DNA of 64,000 nt from Argonema galeatum A003/A1. Its GTDB lineage: Bacteria; Cyanobacteriota; Cyanobacteriia; Cyanobacteriales; Aerosakkonemataceae. Below, piece by piece: positions 8,276-17,070 of the stretch (positions within the stretch are counted from its first letter, which is position 1; every line of letters begins with the position of its first letter). The notes under the pieces are model-generated. The model was not told where the DNA came from, ran no database searches, and saw nothing but the letters and a program-made list of their open reading frames with translations. The position numbers and the translations under genes are program-made. The DNA lies in NCBI RefSeq assembly GCF_023333595.1, contig NZ_JAIQZM010000006.1:1-64000 (forward strand). The letters are read 5' to 3'.

Positions 8276-10504
8276 TTATAAAACAAAAATCGATGTAATT
8301 AATGGTAACAACTTATTCCAAGATTCCACAAAAGTTGCAGCAAGAGGTAGTCCGGTAACTATTCCTTTTAGCATCGTAATTGCATTATCTGCGATATCTT
8401 TCTTATCCTCATCTTTGGGATTTTGACCCGCTTCTGCTAAGGCTTTCACCTGTTTTAATACCTTAGCTTTGTCCTTATCTGATAAATTGGTGTCAGATTC
8501 AATTGCTGATTGTAACTGCTTTAACAAGTCTGCCAACTTTGGCGCTTCTGGGGTGTTTGAATTTTCAAGTTCACCGATGCTAACAGTGACAGTCCCGCTA
8601 ATGTCACCGCCTGCAACTCCGGTCATTTCTTTACCGGCGACACCGCTATTGTCGCCTCCTGCTAAACCTGCAACATCGCCGCCAACGTTGCTAATGTTGA
8701 AACTGCTACTTTTGTCTGACATGGTATCTCCTTGATTTTGATGAGTAGAAAAATTAGGTGAAATATTAATATTCGGCTCCGGGGTTTTATGCTTTACTTC
8801 TATTAATCCACTTAGCCATCTAATCGTTGATTCTCTTTCTATTAATAATGCTCTAATCGCTTCTGGTGGTAAAGATTGAAGATAACCTAAATTATCTGAG
8901 TAACTAACACTTAAAACAGCATGGTCAGCTTGGGCTGCGGTTTCTGCTTTTAGAATTAGTTTATCCTTATTTTTGCCTTTTTTCTCGATTGATACCAATT
9001 CTATATCTGCATCAGAATGATCATCAATTAGCTGTTGAAAAGCTAGTGCTATCAATCGAGGGTCAGTAGGTTTATTGTGGTAAAGGTTAAGCGTTTGGCG
9101 CATTGGCGCAATGAAATCAGTAAAATCACCGTCTTTAAAAAATACATCCCAATTTGCAGGCTGGCGGCGTGGGTTGGAGTCGCGTCTTTCTTCGGGTGGT
9201 AGAGTGATAAAATCAGGGCGCTTATCTGGTGGTAAACGCATGAAGATAAAATCGCATTTCACGCCATCAATTTTTGTTTCGGTAGTGATATTCCATCCTT
9301 CAATATAAGCGCCTGTGAGATTAGCACCAGTTAAATCTGTTAAGTCTAAAAGAGTATGTACTAATTTAGCATCGGAAAGGTTTGCATCCTGCAAGCAAGC
9401 TTCTTGTAGGTTAGCTTCAATAAAACTTGCTCCAATTAAGTTAGCTCCTTTTAAGTTAATTCCTTGCAAATTCAAACGCTCAAAATTTTTGTCTTTTCCT
9501 TGTCCTTTTATCACAACATCTCGCACTTGGGGGATTTTTAAATAAGTTTCTCCAGGTCGAGCAAAATCTAATTTTTCAACATTTTTAAAACAGGTACGAG
9601 TAAGAATAGCATCTCTGAAGTCAGTATTTTTAAGAGTGGCTTTGGTGAAATCAGTATCGGTTAAATTGGCATAGCGAAAATTAGTACCTCCCGTAGCAGC
9701 AAAAGCGATCGCAATTGCGCGAATCCAAGCATATCTGGAATCTCCTTTAATCGCACGCCAACCGAGATAACTATACAACAGTATCGATATGCTGGCGATG
9801 GCGATGGCGATGGCGCTGGCGATGGCGATGGCGATGGCGCTGGCGATGGCGCTGGCGCTGGCGAAGGCGAAGGCGCTGGCGATGGCGAAGGCGCTGGCGA
9901 TGGCGCTGGCGAAGGCGATGGCAATGGAGAAGGCGAAGGCGATGGCGATGGAGAAGGCGCTGGCGATGGCGCTGGCGATGGCGCTGGCGATGGCGATGGC
10001 GATGGCGATGGCGAAGGCGAAGGCGATGGCGATGGCGATGGCGCTGGCGATGGCGCTGGCGATGGTGATGGCGCTGGCGAAGGCGATGGCGGTGGCGGTG
10101 GCGATGGCGATGGCGCTGGAGTTAATTCCTCGATAAATTAAGAATAAATTAAAAGCTAAAAATACGATTAGACTTACCCAGCCGATAATAGCGTCTTCCA
10201 GTTTTGGCTGGGTTATGTATGACAGAAAAACACCTAATATTCCTGTCAAGAAACTCGATATTACTAACAGCACTAAACAACCAAACAACAGCGCAATTAC
10301 CCATCGCTTCGGTAATCCAGCTTTCGCCGCCAAAAACTTAGCACCAGTCAGGTTAGCCTTACTAAAATTAGTCCCCCTGATATCAGCTTCCGAAAAATCT
10401 GCACCGGATAAATCTTTACCCTTAAAAGACAAACATCGGAGATTTTCACCGCGAAAATCTCGTCTCCCCTCTCCATAGCGCTGCAATACTTCACTCGCTT
10501 TCAT
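8276..10504 (-). CDS. Pentapeptide-repeat membrane protein with hexanucleotide-encoded Ala-rich membrane domain
   Basis: 742-aa protein. Residues about 15-55 are pentapeptide repeats ([20 protein letters not shown]). Two membrane helices follow (about 70-120), then residues about 125-240 alternate Ala with Ile, Ser or Phe (AIAIASAIA pattern), a long hydrophobic block. A second set of pentapeptide repeats covers about 260-400 ([31 protein letters not shown]). The rest holds an unrecognised domain (about 430-560), a Gly-rich [14 protein letters not shown] segment (about 590-640) and a predicted helical C-terminus. The Ala-rich block is encoded by GCC-(ATC/AGC/TTC) hexamers. Role unknown; membrane location is predicted. 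Confidence 0.75.
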   Translation of the reverse strand: MKASEVLQRYGEGRRDFRGENLRCLSFKGKDLSGADFSEADIRGTNFSKANLTGAKFLAAKAGLPKRWVIALLFGCLVLLVISSFLTGILGVFLSYITQPKLEDAIIGWVSLIVFLAFNLFLIYRGINSSAIAIATATAIAFASAITIASAIASAIAIAIAFAFAIAIAIAIASAIASAIASAFSIAIAFAFSIAIAFASAIASAFAIASAFAFASASAIASAIAIAIASAIAIAIASISILLYSYLGWRAIKGDSRYAWIRAIAIAFAATGGTNFRYANLTDTDFTKATLKNTDFRDAILTRTCFKNVEKLDFARPGETYLKIPQVRDVVIKGQGKDKNFERLNLQGINLKGANLIGASFIEANLQEACLQDANLSDAKLVHTLLDLTDLTGANLTGAYIEGWNITTETKIDGVKCDFIFMRLPPDKRPDFITLPPEERRDSNPRRQPANWDVFFKDGDFTDFIAPMRQTLNLYHNKPTDPRLIALAFQQLIDDHSDADIELVSIEKKGKNKDKLILKAETAAQADHAVLSVSYSDNLGYLQSLPPEAIRALLIERESTIRWLSGLIEVKHKTPEPNINISPNFSTHQNQGDTMSDKSSSFNISNVGGDVAGLAGGDNSGVAGKEMTGVAGGDISGTVTVSIGELENSNTPEAPKLADLLKQLQSAIESDTNLSDKDKAKVLKQVKALAEAGQNPKDEDKKDIADNAITMLKGIVTGLPLAATFVESWNKLLPLITSIFVL
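9789..10120. repeat. Degenerate hexanucleotide tandem array (GGCGAT/GGCGCT/GGCGAA)n in coding sequence
   Basis: About 55 units of six bases, each GCC followed by ATC, AGC or TTC on the coding strand, inside the pentapeptide protein gene. The opposite strand is also open over the array, which is a by-product of the repeat. Because units are six bases, gain or loss keeps the reading frame. Confidence 0.95.
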
Positions 10505-10612
10505 AACGACAAAGAATAATAGTAATTTCTTTCGCCACTATATCCGGCTGTTCTAACATAGAAAGATGTCCGCTGTCTAGAATTTCAATAAAATTATTAG
10601 GATTTGCGCGAT
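10491..10612 (-). pseudogene. 3' fragment of an alpha/beta hydrolase gene
   Basis: The minus strand encodes NNFIEILDSGHLSMLEQP and DIVAKEITIILCR before a TGA at 10491. This matches the C-terminus of the intact hydrolase at 12697-13599 (NVIEVPDCGHLAMVEQP, DVVAKEISIILDR), including the catalytic His. Nothing further upstream is related: a dispersed inverted repeat (10623-10687) begins there. So only about 38 codons remain, and the fragment overlaps the start of the pentapeptide gene by 14 bp. Confidence 0.8.
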
Positions 10613-10622
10613 TGACATGATG

Positions 10623-10687
10623 GTAGGGTGGGTCAGAGGCCCAAATACTGATTCGATCGCCTTATAACTTCCTCTGACGCACCCTAC
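10623..10687. repeat. Inverted repeat GTAGGGTGGGTCAGAGG / CCTCTGACGCACCCTAC
   Basis: Seventeen-base arms with one mismatch around a 31-bp centre. It abuts the broken end of the hydrolase fragment, so it may mark the truncation event. Confidence 0.8.
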
Positions 10688-10753
10688 AATTTGATTTACA
10701 CCTATTTTAGGTAATAACGCAAGTTGCTAGTTATATAGTTGAGGCTGATATTA

Positions 10754-10821
10754 GGTACGTTGTTGCGCTTTAGCGCTCTTATCCCAGTTGTAATAAGAGC
10801 GCTAAAGCGCAACAACATACC
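10754..10821. repeat. Palindromic dispersed repeat, copy 2 (GGTACGTTGTTGCGC family)
   Basis: Same arms as copy 1 at 8167, with a longer centre (CTTATCCCAGTTGTAATAAG). The pairing extends into GAGCGCTAAAGCGC. Confidence 0.85.
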
Positions 10822-10901
10822 CAGAAAGCAAGTAACTAGCAACTTGAGTTAATAGAAATACACAGAAACCAAGTTTCTTCAAGAATACCCTCGCTATTTT
10901 T

Positions 10902-10940
10902 TTGTAGGTTGGGTTGAGTGATACGAAACCCAACCTACAA
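10902..10940 (-). repeat. Hairpin repeat TTGTAGGTTGGGTT/AACCCAACCTACAA after carbonic anhydrase
   Basis: Perfect 14-bp arms with an 11-nt loop, 9 bp beyond the carbonic anhydrase stop. It may serve as its 3' hairpin. A related repeat is at 22689-22766 between rpmA and hemB. Confidence 0.75.
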
Positions 10941-10949
10941 ATCTGAAAG

Positions 10950-11600
10950 TTACCTTAGCAACAAAGTATGAGGCGCAGGGCAACTGGGGTAGAAGTACCA
11001 GCCTTCGGTTGAAACTTTTAGATCTTTAATCAGACCTGAATACAGGTCGAGTACCCAGCCATGAACTTGGGGTGCGCGTTGTTCTCGCAAGGCATTTCGC
11101 ATAATTGAGGTTTGGTAGAGATTTTTGACTTGAACCTCCACATTCAACTCCGCTAGGCGATTCAGTTTGGCTTGGCGGCTAGGCAATTTGTCAATTTCTT
11201 CTTTCTTTTGCAGGTAAAGTTCGCGAATGGGGTTGACCCAAGTATCTACAAGTCCTGTCGCCGTTCCTTCAAAGGCAGCTTGAATCCCACCGCAATAGTA
11301 ATGACCGCAGACAATAACGTGCTGAACATGAAGGTGGACGATCGCATATTCCAGCACAGACAAAAAGTTAATATCTGTTAGACAGACTTGATTGGCGATA
11401 TTCCGGTGGACAAACATTTCACCCGGTTCGGTTTGCGTAAATCTTGTCAGGGGCAAGCGGCTGTCTGAACACCCAATATAGAGATAGGGTGGCTTTTGTC
11501 CAGTCGATAGGTTCTCGAAGTAATTGGGGTCAACTTGCTGCTGTTGAGCAACCCACGCTTGGTTATTGTGTAATATATCCGCAATACTGCTATAATTCAT
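10950..11600 (-). CDS. Beta-class carbonic anhydrase
   Basis: 216-aa beta carbonic anhydrase, interconverting CO2 and bicarbonate. Zinc ligands and the Asp-Arg dyad are visible: CSDSR (Cys44, Asp46, Arg48) and CGHYYCGG (His100, Cys103). The start is placed at MNYSSIADIL because GGGGGAAG precedes it; the frame stays open 23 codons upstream without conservation. In cyanobacteria such enzymes are either carboxysomal or periplasmic/cytosolic; there is no signal peptide, and no carboxysome genes are nearby, so location is not resolved. Confidence 0.93.
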   Translation of the reverse strand: MNYSSIADILHNNQAWVAQQQQVDPNYFENLSTGQKPPYLYIGCSDSRLPLTRFTQTEPGEMFVHRNIANQVCLTDINFLSVLEYAIVHLHVQHVIVCGHYYCGGIQAAFEGTATGLVDTWVNPIRELYLQKKEEIDKLPSRQAKLNRLAELNVEVQVKNLYQTSIMRNALREQRAPQVHGWVLDLYSGLIKDLKVSTEGWYFYPSCPAPHTLLLR

Positions 11601-12281
11601 CTTTCTTCCCCCGTGGAGACCCCCACCATAGCTGTAAAGAGCTTGGTGGTGGGAGGAAACGGGGGGCATGGTCTATGCTGCATAACATATTTCTTGTAGA
11701 GAGTAGAAAACCTTTGCGCCCCAAAAGCGGTAGTTCTTTCTGGCATCCCCTGCTGGCATTACAGGATTGAGGCTACCGAGATTGTTCTGGAAAGACCCGC
11801 CTCGGTGGGGCGTTTAAGAAAGGGGATTTCTCCCTCTCCCATTACTGGGGTAATGTTCGCCTTGACAAAGTTAGTGGTCGGTACTATCTTTCGTAGCACT
11901 GGCTTAACCCTCTAAACCTGTTTAACCACTTGGTTCTAGAGCTACAGACTGGCGTCGCATCCGTAGGTAGGAGCTTGAACGCTTGCCACTAACGTAGGTA
12001 TTGCTACCTGAGTCTGGTCAACTAGGACTATCTTTCAAGCCCCCGTTATAGTCGGTACTCCGATTTAACGGTGGGTTGTTGACGGTTCGTCGATATTCAA
12101 ATTTACAGATGGCCAATTAAATCTCAATCTGTAAACCAATTATGACTCTAAAGACACGATACAGACTGTGTACTAGAATACCTAACTTCTGATTAAGGTT
12201 GGATTACAGTTTTTAGAGACGTTTCCTGAAACGTCTCTACAGCCGATTGAGATGACCCCTGCCCCCTCTTTTCCCCAACTC
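11601..12281. other. Gene-free 680-bp stretch with structured-RNA-like features
   Basis: No convincing ORF on either strand. From about 11780 to 12090 it is GC-balanced and full of local inverted pairs, for example CCCGCCTCGGTGGGGCG (11801), CTCCCATTACTGGGG (11836) and a strong hairpin CCCCCGTTA...TAACGGTGGG (12041-12077) followed by GTTGTTGAC. This ending resembles the right-end/omega-RNA hairpin of cyanobacterial IS200/IS605-type elements, but no TnpB coding remnant was recognised. It could be an IS remnant or a non-coding RNA. A GTAGAGACG-family palindrome lies at 12214-12239. Confidence 0.4.
12214..12239. repeat. Palindrome, copy 2 (GTAGAGACGTTTC family)
   Basis: Arms TAGAGACGTTTC and GAAACGTCTCTA with a CT centre; related to 4153-4182 and 63559-63588. 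It sits 42 bp past the stop of the next minus-strand gene. Confidence 0.85.
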
Positions 12282-12641
12282 CTAACAAACAAGTTTATTA
12301 CCAAGAACAAGTTCGTGAGTTCTTTGAGCGAGTTTATCCAAATTCAACTGATTATTTGGATCTAGAAGATTTTCCTTCTCCAAAAACTCCAAAATAGTCG
12401 AAGATAGTAGCAATTCCATGTCCTTGGCTCGACCACTCAGAAATTTATGAGTTTCTACATCTTCAGGGAAGCGTTCGATGCACTCGTTCGTATAATGCCA
12501 AAACGATCTAACCTCTTGTAGGAGCCGAATCAAGTAGCTGGGACATTCACAAGCAATCACCTGAATTGACTCGGAAATCGCCACCAGTTGCTCGTCAGAA
12601 AGCTCTAAGGAAATTTGAATTGTGCGATTGGAATTCATCAT
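12282..12641 (-). CDS. Hypothetical protein
   Basis: 119-aa soluble protein, start at MMNSNRTIQIS (ATG 12641, or 12638). The frame is open upstream to 12797 but that extension is antisense-like overlap with the hydrolase gene and reads as low-quality sequence. The visible part, ISLELSDEQLVAISESIQVIA, looks amphipathic and alpha-helical, with Cys-Glu-Cys in the middle and a helical C-terminus ending ELVLGNKLVC. No family recognised. It follows the alpha/beta hydrolase by about 55 bp on the same strand and could share its transcript. Confidence 0.55.
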   Translation of the reverse strand: MMNSNRTIQISLELSDEQLVAISESIQVIACECPSYLIRLLQEVRSFWHYTNECIERFPEDVETHKFLSGRAKDMELLLSSTILEFLEKENLLDPNNQLNLDKLAQRTHELVLGNKLVC

Positions 12642-12696
12642 GTTTAACGAATAGGTAAAGTTTTCATTTTTTAATCGCTTTAAAAGCATTAAGCCA

Positions 12697-13599
12697 TTAA
12701 ATTTTAGAACTAGATCGATCGAGAATAATACTAATTTCTTTCGCCACCACATCCGGTTGTTCCACCATAGCCAGATGTCCGCAGTCGGGAACTTCAATCA
12801 CATTATCCCCACAGCATTGAAATAGGGGATGAAAGCTAGCCAAATGACGAACATATTTAGGTTCCATAATCGTGTCATTGGCACCGGCCATAAAATAAAC
12901 AGGCTGCTTCAGGCGGGAGACAACCTGCGGTAAGCGATTCACCTCTGTTTCTGTTGTAGAGTCCAGCAAAGTCCCTAGCGCCGCTTCCGGGTGAGCCATG
13001 ACAAAATCCACGATCCGCTGACGGCCCCAACAGCGTGCTAAAGGGCGAGCCACACTATCGCGAGTAAATACTAAATCTATCCAAGGTAGATGACAGAGCA
13101 GACGGGGGCGGAATTTGAGCAATTGCTGGCCAACAGACCGAAATCGCTCGAAGGCTTCCTTAAGGTAAATACCGCCACCGGCGTTGATACAGATGACGCC
13201 CTTGACGTACTCAGGTAGCTGTTGGGCTCCCCAGAGAGCGATCGTACCCCCTAGAGAGTGTCCAATTAGCCACGCACTGGAGATATTCAATTCTTGCAGC
13301 AAGATGCCCAGATCGCGAGCGTAGACCGCTGGAGTATAGCGGGAGGTCGTAGAGCTTGAATCCGAGTTTACCCAAGTTCCTTGACCGTTAAACCGAGACT
13401 GGGAGGTGATTTGGGAATAGCCAAATCCGCGTAAGTCATAAGATAAGCATTGATAAGCCGGTGCCAACCGCTCAATCAGCGGTTGCCAGTAACGGCGGCT
13501 TAAGAGCCAACCATGAATAAAGACTAAAACATGGCCAGAGGCTGTAGGAGCGGTTAATTCGTAGGCGTGGGGCACACCCAGGATATTGATGCTTGCCAT
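12697..13599 (-). CDS. Alpha/beta fold hydrolase
   Basis: 300-aa alpha/beta hydrolase. Visible: VFIHGWLLSRRYW (oxyanion region, about residues 26-38), YDLRGFGYS, nucleophile elbow LIGHSLGG with Ser115, AGANDTIMEP carrying the acid, and the catalytic His275 in VPDCGHLAMVEQP. Substrate cannot be told from sequence; relatives include esterases and epoxide or haloalkane hydrolases. No signal peptide. A truncated copy of its 3' end is at 10491-10612. The ATG at 13599 fits the usual N-terminal length. Confidence 0.85.
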   Translation of the reverse strand: MASINILGVPHAYELTAPTASGHVLVFIHGWLLSRRYWQPLIERLAPAYQCLSYDLRGFGYSQITSQSRFNGQGTWVNSDSSSTTSRYTPAVYARDLGILLQELNISSAWLIGHSLGGTIALWGAQQLPEYVKGVICINAGGGIYLKEAFERFRSVGQQLLKFRPRLLCHLPWIDLVFTRDSVARPLARCWGRQRIVDFVMAHPEAALGTLLDSTTETEVNRLPQVVSRLKQPVYFMAGANDTIMEPKYVRHLASFHPLFQCCGDNVIEVPDCGHLAMVEQPDVVAKEISIILDRSSSKI

Positions 13600-13639
13600 A
13601 TTTCGATCCTATCCCGAAGTTCTGCCAAAAGCGATCGCA

Positions 13640-13747
13640 GATCTAGGAATTAGGGAGTGGGGACTGGGGATTGGGGATTGGAGACTGGGAAAGTACTCCC
13701 CCGTTCCCTCTCTTCTCTTCTTCCCTAGCCCCTAGACCCTTCTTTCC
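13640..13747. repeat. Spacer of GGGGATTGG/GGGGACTGG-type repeats
   Basis: The gap between the hydrolase and ACT-domain genes holds short imperfect copies of GGGGATTGG and pyrimidine runs such as CCCTAGCCCCTAGACCC. No gene. Confidence 0.75.
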
Positions 13748-14473
13748 CTAGCTCCGGCCCATCAACCTCTGCCGAACACCTTCGGCAATTTTTTGGCCTA
13801 GATATTCTGGAATGATGTTCTCGTTGGGGCCAAGAAGATATAAAATCAGGCGAGTTCGCCCGCGCCAAACCAGCAAATTGGCACTAATTACCAGCAGATC
13901 CTCTTGCCAAATTGCGTACATTACTTTATAAAACAGACCGGGCTGGTTGTCGGCTTCAATCAACAGAGCGGGGAGATGGAAAACTTGATCGATGTGGAAG
14001 TCAGTTTCTACCTGCTCTAAGCCAGCATCCAGATTGAATTCCACTGCCAGCATTTCTTCCACCTCAAAACGTCCTGCCAGTGCCTCGCGAATGGCGCGAC
14101 AGACATTTTCTGAAGTTTTTTCGGTCAAAGCTTTGCTGCCACGGGACACCACCAGTTTGATAAATACCAACATGGGTGGGCGGATCTGACCGTACAGGCT
14201 AAGACTGTGGATAGTCAGTCCATAGGCAGCAAGCACGCCAAAAATGTCGCTCAGGAGAAATGACTGATTCCGGTAAGCAAAATACAAGGCAGTTTTGTTG
14301 CCTTCCGGTTTTATCTCGATCACAGCTCGCCTACTTCTATAGAGCCGGTAGGCTAGCCTTAAGTTTTGCAGTTGGCTCTCACTGCTGACAAATTGCTCAT
14401 AAAACTGAGGAAACGACCGATTAAAGCGTTTCAGGAGTTCCAGCGTAGATGATTTCAAACCCTGGGCCATCAT
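13748..14473 (-). CDS. ACT domain-containing protein
   Basis: 241-aa cyanobacteria-type protein with two ACT-like segments: AVIEIKPEGNKTALYFAYR/FLLSDIFGVLAAYGLTIHSLSL (about residues 50-95) and ALLIEADNQPGLFYKVMYAI/DLLVISANLLVWRGRTRLILYLL (about 170-225). The second has the DNxPGLF signature of ACT domains as in GlnD-type ACR proteins. Such domains sense amino acids or nucleotides; no catalytic domain is attached, so a regulatory role is inferred. Two adjacent Met codons make the exact start uncertain by one residue. Confidence 0.75.
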   Translation of the reverse strand: MMAQGLKSSTLELLKRFNRSFPQFYEQFVSSESQLQNLRLAYRLYRSRRAVIEIKPEGNKTALYFAYRNQSFLLSDIFGVLAAYGLTIHSLSLYGQIRPPMLVFIKLVVSRGSKALTEKTSENVCRAIREALAGRFEVEEMLAVEFNLDAGLEQVETDFHIDQVFHLPALLIEADNQPGLFYKVMYAIWQEDLLVISANLLVWRGRTRLILYLLGPNENIIPEYLGQKIAEGVRQRLMGRS

Positions 14474-14688
14474 TTGGGGTCAAACTCGCCTACCAGGTCA
14501 AAGGCTGGCAAAGAGGTGAATCTTAACATTTAATCGATTGGTCAAGTGATTTCGTGTTGGGGGCAGGGGAGTACCCACTGCCAACGGCTGACTCGGTAAA
14601 CTCAGCCGAACACTGAGGGGAGTGCGAGAGATATACTAGCTAGTACGGCCATCCAACTTCCTTCTACTACTACAATAATCAAGCCTGC

Positions 14689-15216
14689 ATGGGTTTTTGG
14701 AAAAGCTGGTTTAGCGACTCTGATGCTGCCTCGACAACTAGCGCGATGCAGATGGAAGAAGATGTGATTCCAGGAACGGGCGATCAAGCCACCCGGAACA
14801 GTCGCATCTTTTTCAGTACCGACCGGGACATAGACCTCTACGAACTAGAAGAACTATGCGATGCAGTGGGTTGGTCCCGCCGACCGCTGCGTAAGGTCAA
14901 AAAAGCCATTCAGTATAGTTTCCTTGTCAGTTCCATGTGGGAGGTGAGAGGAAACCGTCGTCGGCTGATTGGCTTTGCCCGTGCTACTTCCGACCATGCG
15001 TTTAACGCCACCATTTGGGATGTGGTCGTTCACCCGGACTTTCAAAGTAAGGGGCTGGGAAAGGCGTTAATGAAGTATACGATTAAGAAACTCCGCAGTG
15101 AGGATATTAGCAACATTACCTTATTCGCCGACCCCCATGTCCTAGATTTCTATCACGGTCTAGGATTTATTTCTGACCCGGAAGGTATCAAGGGGATGTT
15201 TTGGTATCCCAACTAG
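14689..15216 (+). CDS. GNAT family N-acetyltransferase (Ycf52-like)
   Basis: 175-aa protein. The N-terminal 45 residues are non-conserved and acidic. The GNAT core runs from [18 protein letters not shown] to the end, with the acetyl-CoA loop [16 protein letters not shown] (about residues 111-126, the V/I-x-P-x-x-Q/R-G-x-G-x-A/G signature) and FYHGLGF near the C-terminus. It resembles the Ycf52/nuclear-shuttle-interacting acetyltransferases of cyanobacteria and plastids. Substrate unknown. A related GNAT protein is at 20970-21443. Confidence 0.85.
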   Translation: MGFWKSWFSDSDAASTTSAMQMEEDVIPGTGDQATRNSRIFFSTDRDIDLYELEELCDAVGWSRRPLRKVKKAIQYSFLVSSMWEVRGNRRRLIGFARATSDHAFNATIWDVVVHPDFQSKGLGKALMKYTIKKLRSEDISNITLFADPHVLDFYHGLGFISDPEGIKGMFWYPN

Positions 15217-15254
15217 GGCAACCTATCGAATGACTTTCGGGCTGGTTGCCCTAT
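15215..15254 (+). terminator. Hairpin AGGGCAACC/GGTTGCCCT after GNAT gene
   Basis: Nine-base perfect arms around a loop of about 20 nt starting at the stop codon of the GNAT gene, followed by ATTTAG. A 3'-end hairpin, though without a T run. Confidence 0.5.
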
Positions 15255-15336
15255 TTAGCAGAAAACAGGTTCTAATTACCTCTGCTAACCGCTCTGTAAC
15301 GCCAATTGGTGGCACGCCTGCTTTGAAAGCATAAGA

Positions 15337-15706
15337 ATGAAACTTTGCAAATGCTGTAAAACCGTGCAGCCTGAAGAAAACTTCGGTGTGGCGGCTACCA
15401 TCAAGGGTAGGATTTACAGGCGTCAAAGATGTAAAGCTTGCAAGCAGGCACGGCAGAAAGAGCGCAGACAAATAAAGATGTGCTTGGTTAGTTGACTACA
15501 AGAAAACCCTGTTGTGCCACAGCTGCGGCTTTGCTGATTATCGCGCCCTGGACTTTCATGACCTTGACCCCAAGCAGAAAGATTTTTCTGTGGCTGATTT
15601 TGTTTCCAGGGGCGCATCATTAGCTAAAATAAAAAAAGAGATTGAAAAATGTATCGTTCTGTGTTTTAATGGTCATAGAACAGAACACTATAGCGACGGG
15701 ATGTAG
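15337..15706 (+). pseudogene. Frameshifted HNH-type protein gene
   Basis: The first part, ATG 15337 to TGA 15495, reads MKLCKCCKTVQPEENFG and RQRCKACKQARQKERRQ, a zinc-finger start typical of small HNH proteins. The continuation lies in another frame: DYKKTLLCHSCGFADYRALDFHDLDP, then KKEIEKCIVLCFNGHRTEHY. The break is at CTTGGTTAGTTGAC; removing AGTT restores LVDYKK, so a 4-bp duplication is the likely lesion. The last zinc-ligand motif reads CFNGHR where CxNCHR is expected, a second lesion. The frame runs into the tRNA-Pro gene at 15697. Confidence 0.75.
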
Positions 15707-15770
15707 CGCAGCTTGGTAGCGCGCCTGCTTTGGGAGCAGGATGTCGCAGGTTCAAATCCTGTCATCCCGA
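15697..15770 (+). tRNA. tRNA-Pro (UGG)
   Basis: 74 nt folding as a tRNA: acceptor CGGGATG/CATCCCG, D-arm GCGCAGCTTGGTAGCGC, anticodon loop TTTGGGA with anticodon TGG, and T-arm GCAGGTTCAAATCCTGT. CCA is not encoded. The frameshifted HNH gene abuts its 5' side. Confidence 0.97.
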
Positions 15771-15774
15771 TTTA

Positions 15775-17070
15775 CTACGAACCGCCGACAGTGATGAGAT
15801 CCGTCACTTTGAGGTTGCCAGCGGTGTCAATAGTCCAAACATCGTAACTGCCCGTCACATCTCCTTGGACATCGAAGTCTACATTGCCGCTGGCTCCCTG
15901 GTAGTTAATATCTTTGCCTTCGCGGATGAGAGAGAGAGCCTGACAAACATCGCCGACTTCTTGTCCTGGTTGATTGGCGACGGATAGTATTTTTTCTTGG
16001 ATGGCAGCACCTGTGGGGGATTTGGCAGCTTCAGCGGCGAGAACCAAGACAGCCGCCGCATCCCAGCTGTTGGGGTCATAGACTCCAGGCTGACGCTTGT
16101 AGGTGGTTTGGTAGCGATCGCGAAATGCGGCTAAAGCTGGGCCGGTTGCATTCGGGGCCGTCCCAATAATGCCAGCAGCGATGTATTGCCCAGCAGTATT
16201 TTTCCCCACCAGCTGCGCCACTTTGGCTTCTTTCATCCCCTCCGTAACCAGGACTTGAGTTTGCTTACCGAGTAATCCTTGTTGGTAAGCCGCTTTAAGG
16301 ATTAAAGTACCCGTTTCTGGGTAGGCAATCAGGAGGACAGCGTTTGGTTTGCCCCCAAAAGCTGCCCCCACTTCCGATTCAAAGGTGGAAGCATTAGGCG
16401 CGTAACGGGTGGGTTTATCCCGATTCACGACTTTGCCGCCCAAAGCTTCAAAGGCGGGGATAAAAGATTGCACTAAACCGTTGCCATAATCGTTATTAAT
16501 AGCCAGAACCGCTACAGACTTATAGCCTTTTGCTTTTGCCAGTTTCGCGAGTGCTTGACCCTGAAATGTGTCGGGTGGGGCGGTGCGGAACCAAAATCCC
16601 TTGAAATCTCCTTTTTTTGCTCTTTCTGTGAATATGGGGCTGGTACTGGCGGGAGAAATTTGCACGACTTGATTGCGAACGGCAATATCCACAGCGGCAC
16701 TAGAAACCGCGCTTCCAGCTGCCCCGACGACACCGCCCACCCGATTCACTTCAGCTAGCTTACTCATAGCTGTGGCACCGGCAGCAGGCTGAGTTTGATC
16801 GTCTTCAGAGATTAGTTCTACAGGCTTACCCAAAACGCCCCCACAGCCATTAACAGTTTTTACAAGTAAACTGGCACTATCCTGCATGGGTGAGCCGAAT
16901 TGAGACAAATCCCCGGTGATGGGTAGGAGAGTGCCAATTTTGAGCGCACTGCTGCTAGTCTGACAGGCAGAGGGGAGTAACAGCAGACTAATGCCTGCGA
17001 CGAGTTTGGCTAACGCCCCGTGGCGTGGTCGGCTTGCCTTTGTGGTGATAGATTGTTGATATTTCAGCAT
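15775..17070 (-). CDS. ABC transporter substrate-binding lipoprotein, NatB-like
   Basis: 431-aa type I periplasmic binding protein of the Leu/Ile/Val family. The N-terminus has basic residues, a hydrophobic stretch and a lipobox LLLPSAC (about residues 30-36), so it should be a lipoprotein. The mature start reads IGTLLPITGDLSQFGSPM, with VNRVGGVVGAAGSAVSSA and VYDPNSWDAAAVL further on. It is like NatB of the cyanobacterial neutral amino-acid transporter N-I, but no permease or ATPase is adjacent, so the substrate is inferred. The 3' end lies 4 bp from tRNA-Pro on the other strand. Confidence 0.85.
   Translation of the reverse strand: MLKYQQSITTKASRPRHGALAKLVAGISLLLLPSACQTSSSALKIGTLLPITGDLSQFGSPMQDSASLLVKTVNGCGGVLGKPVELISEDDQTQPAAGATAMSKLAEVNRVGGVVGAAGSAVSSAAVDIAVRNQVVQISPASTSPIFTERAKKGDFKGFWFRTAPPDTFQGQALAKLAKAKGYKSVAVLAINNDYGNGLVQSFIPAFEALGGKVVNRDKPTRYAPNASTFESEVGAAFGGKPNAVLLIAYPETGTLILKAAYQQGLLGKQTQVLVTEGMKEAKVAQLVGKNTAGQYIAAGIIGTAPNATGPALAAFRDRYQTTYKRQPGVYDPNSWDAAAVLVLAAEAAKSPTGAAIQEKILSVANQPGQEVGDVCQALSLIREGKDINYQGASGNVDFDVQGDVTGSYDVWTIDTAGNLKVTDLITVGGS

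Noticed and set aside
9789-10136. 115-aa plus-strand frame of Met-Ala repeats
   Set aside because: It is the reverse of the hexanucleotide repeat inside the pentapeptide protein gene; the repeat keeps both strands open.
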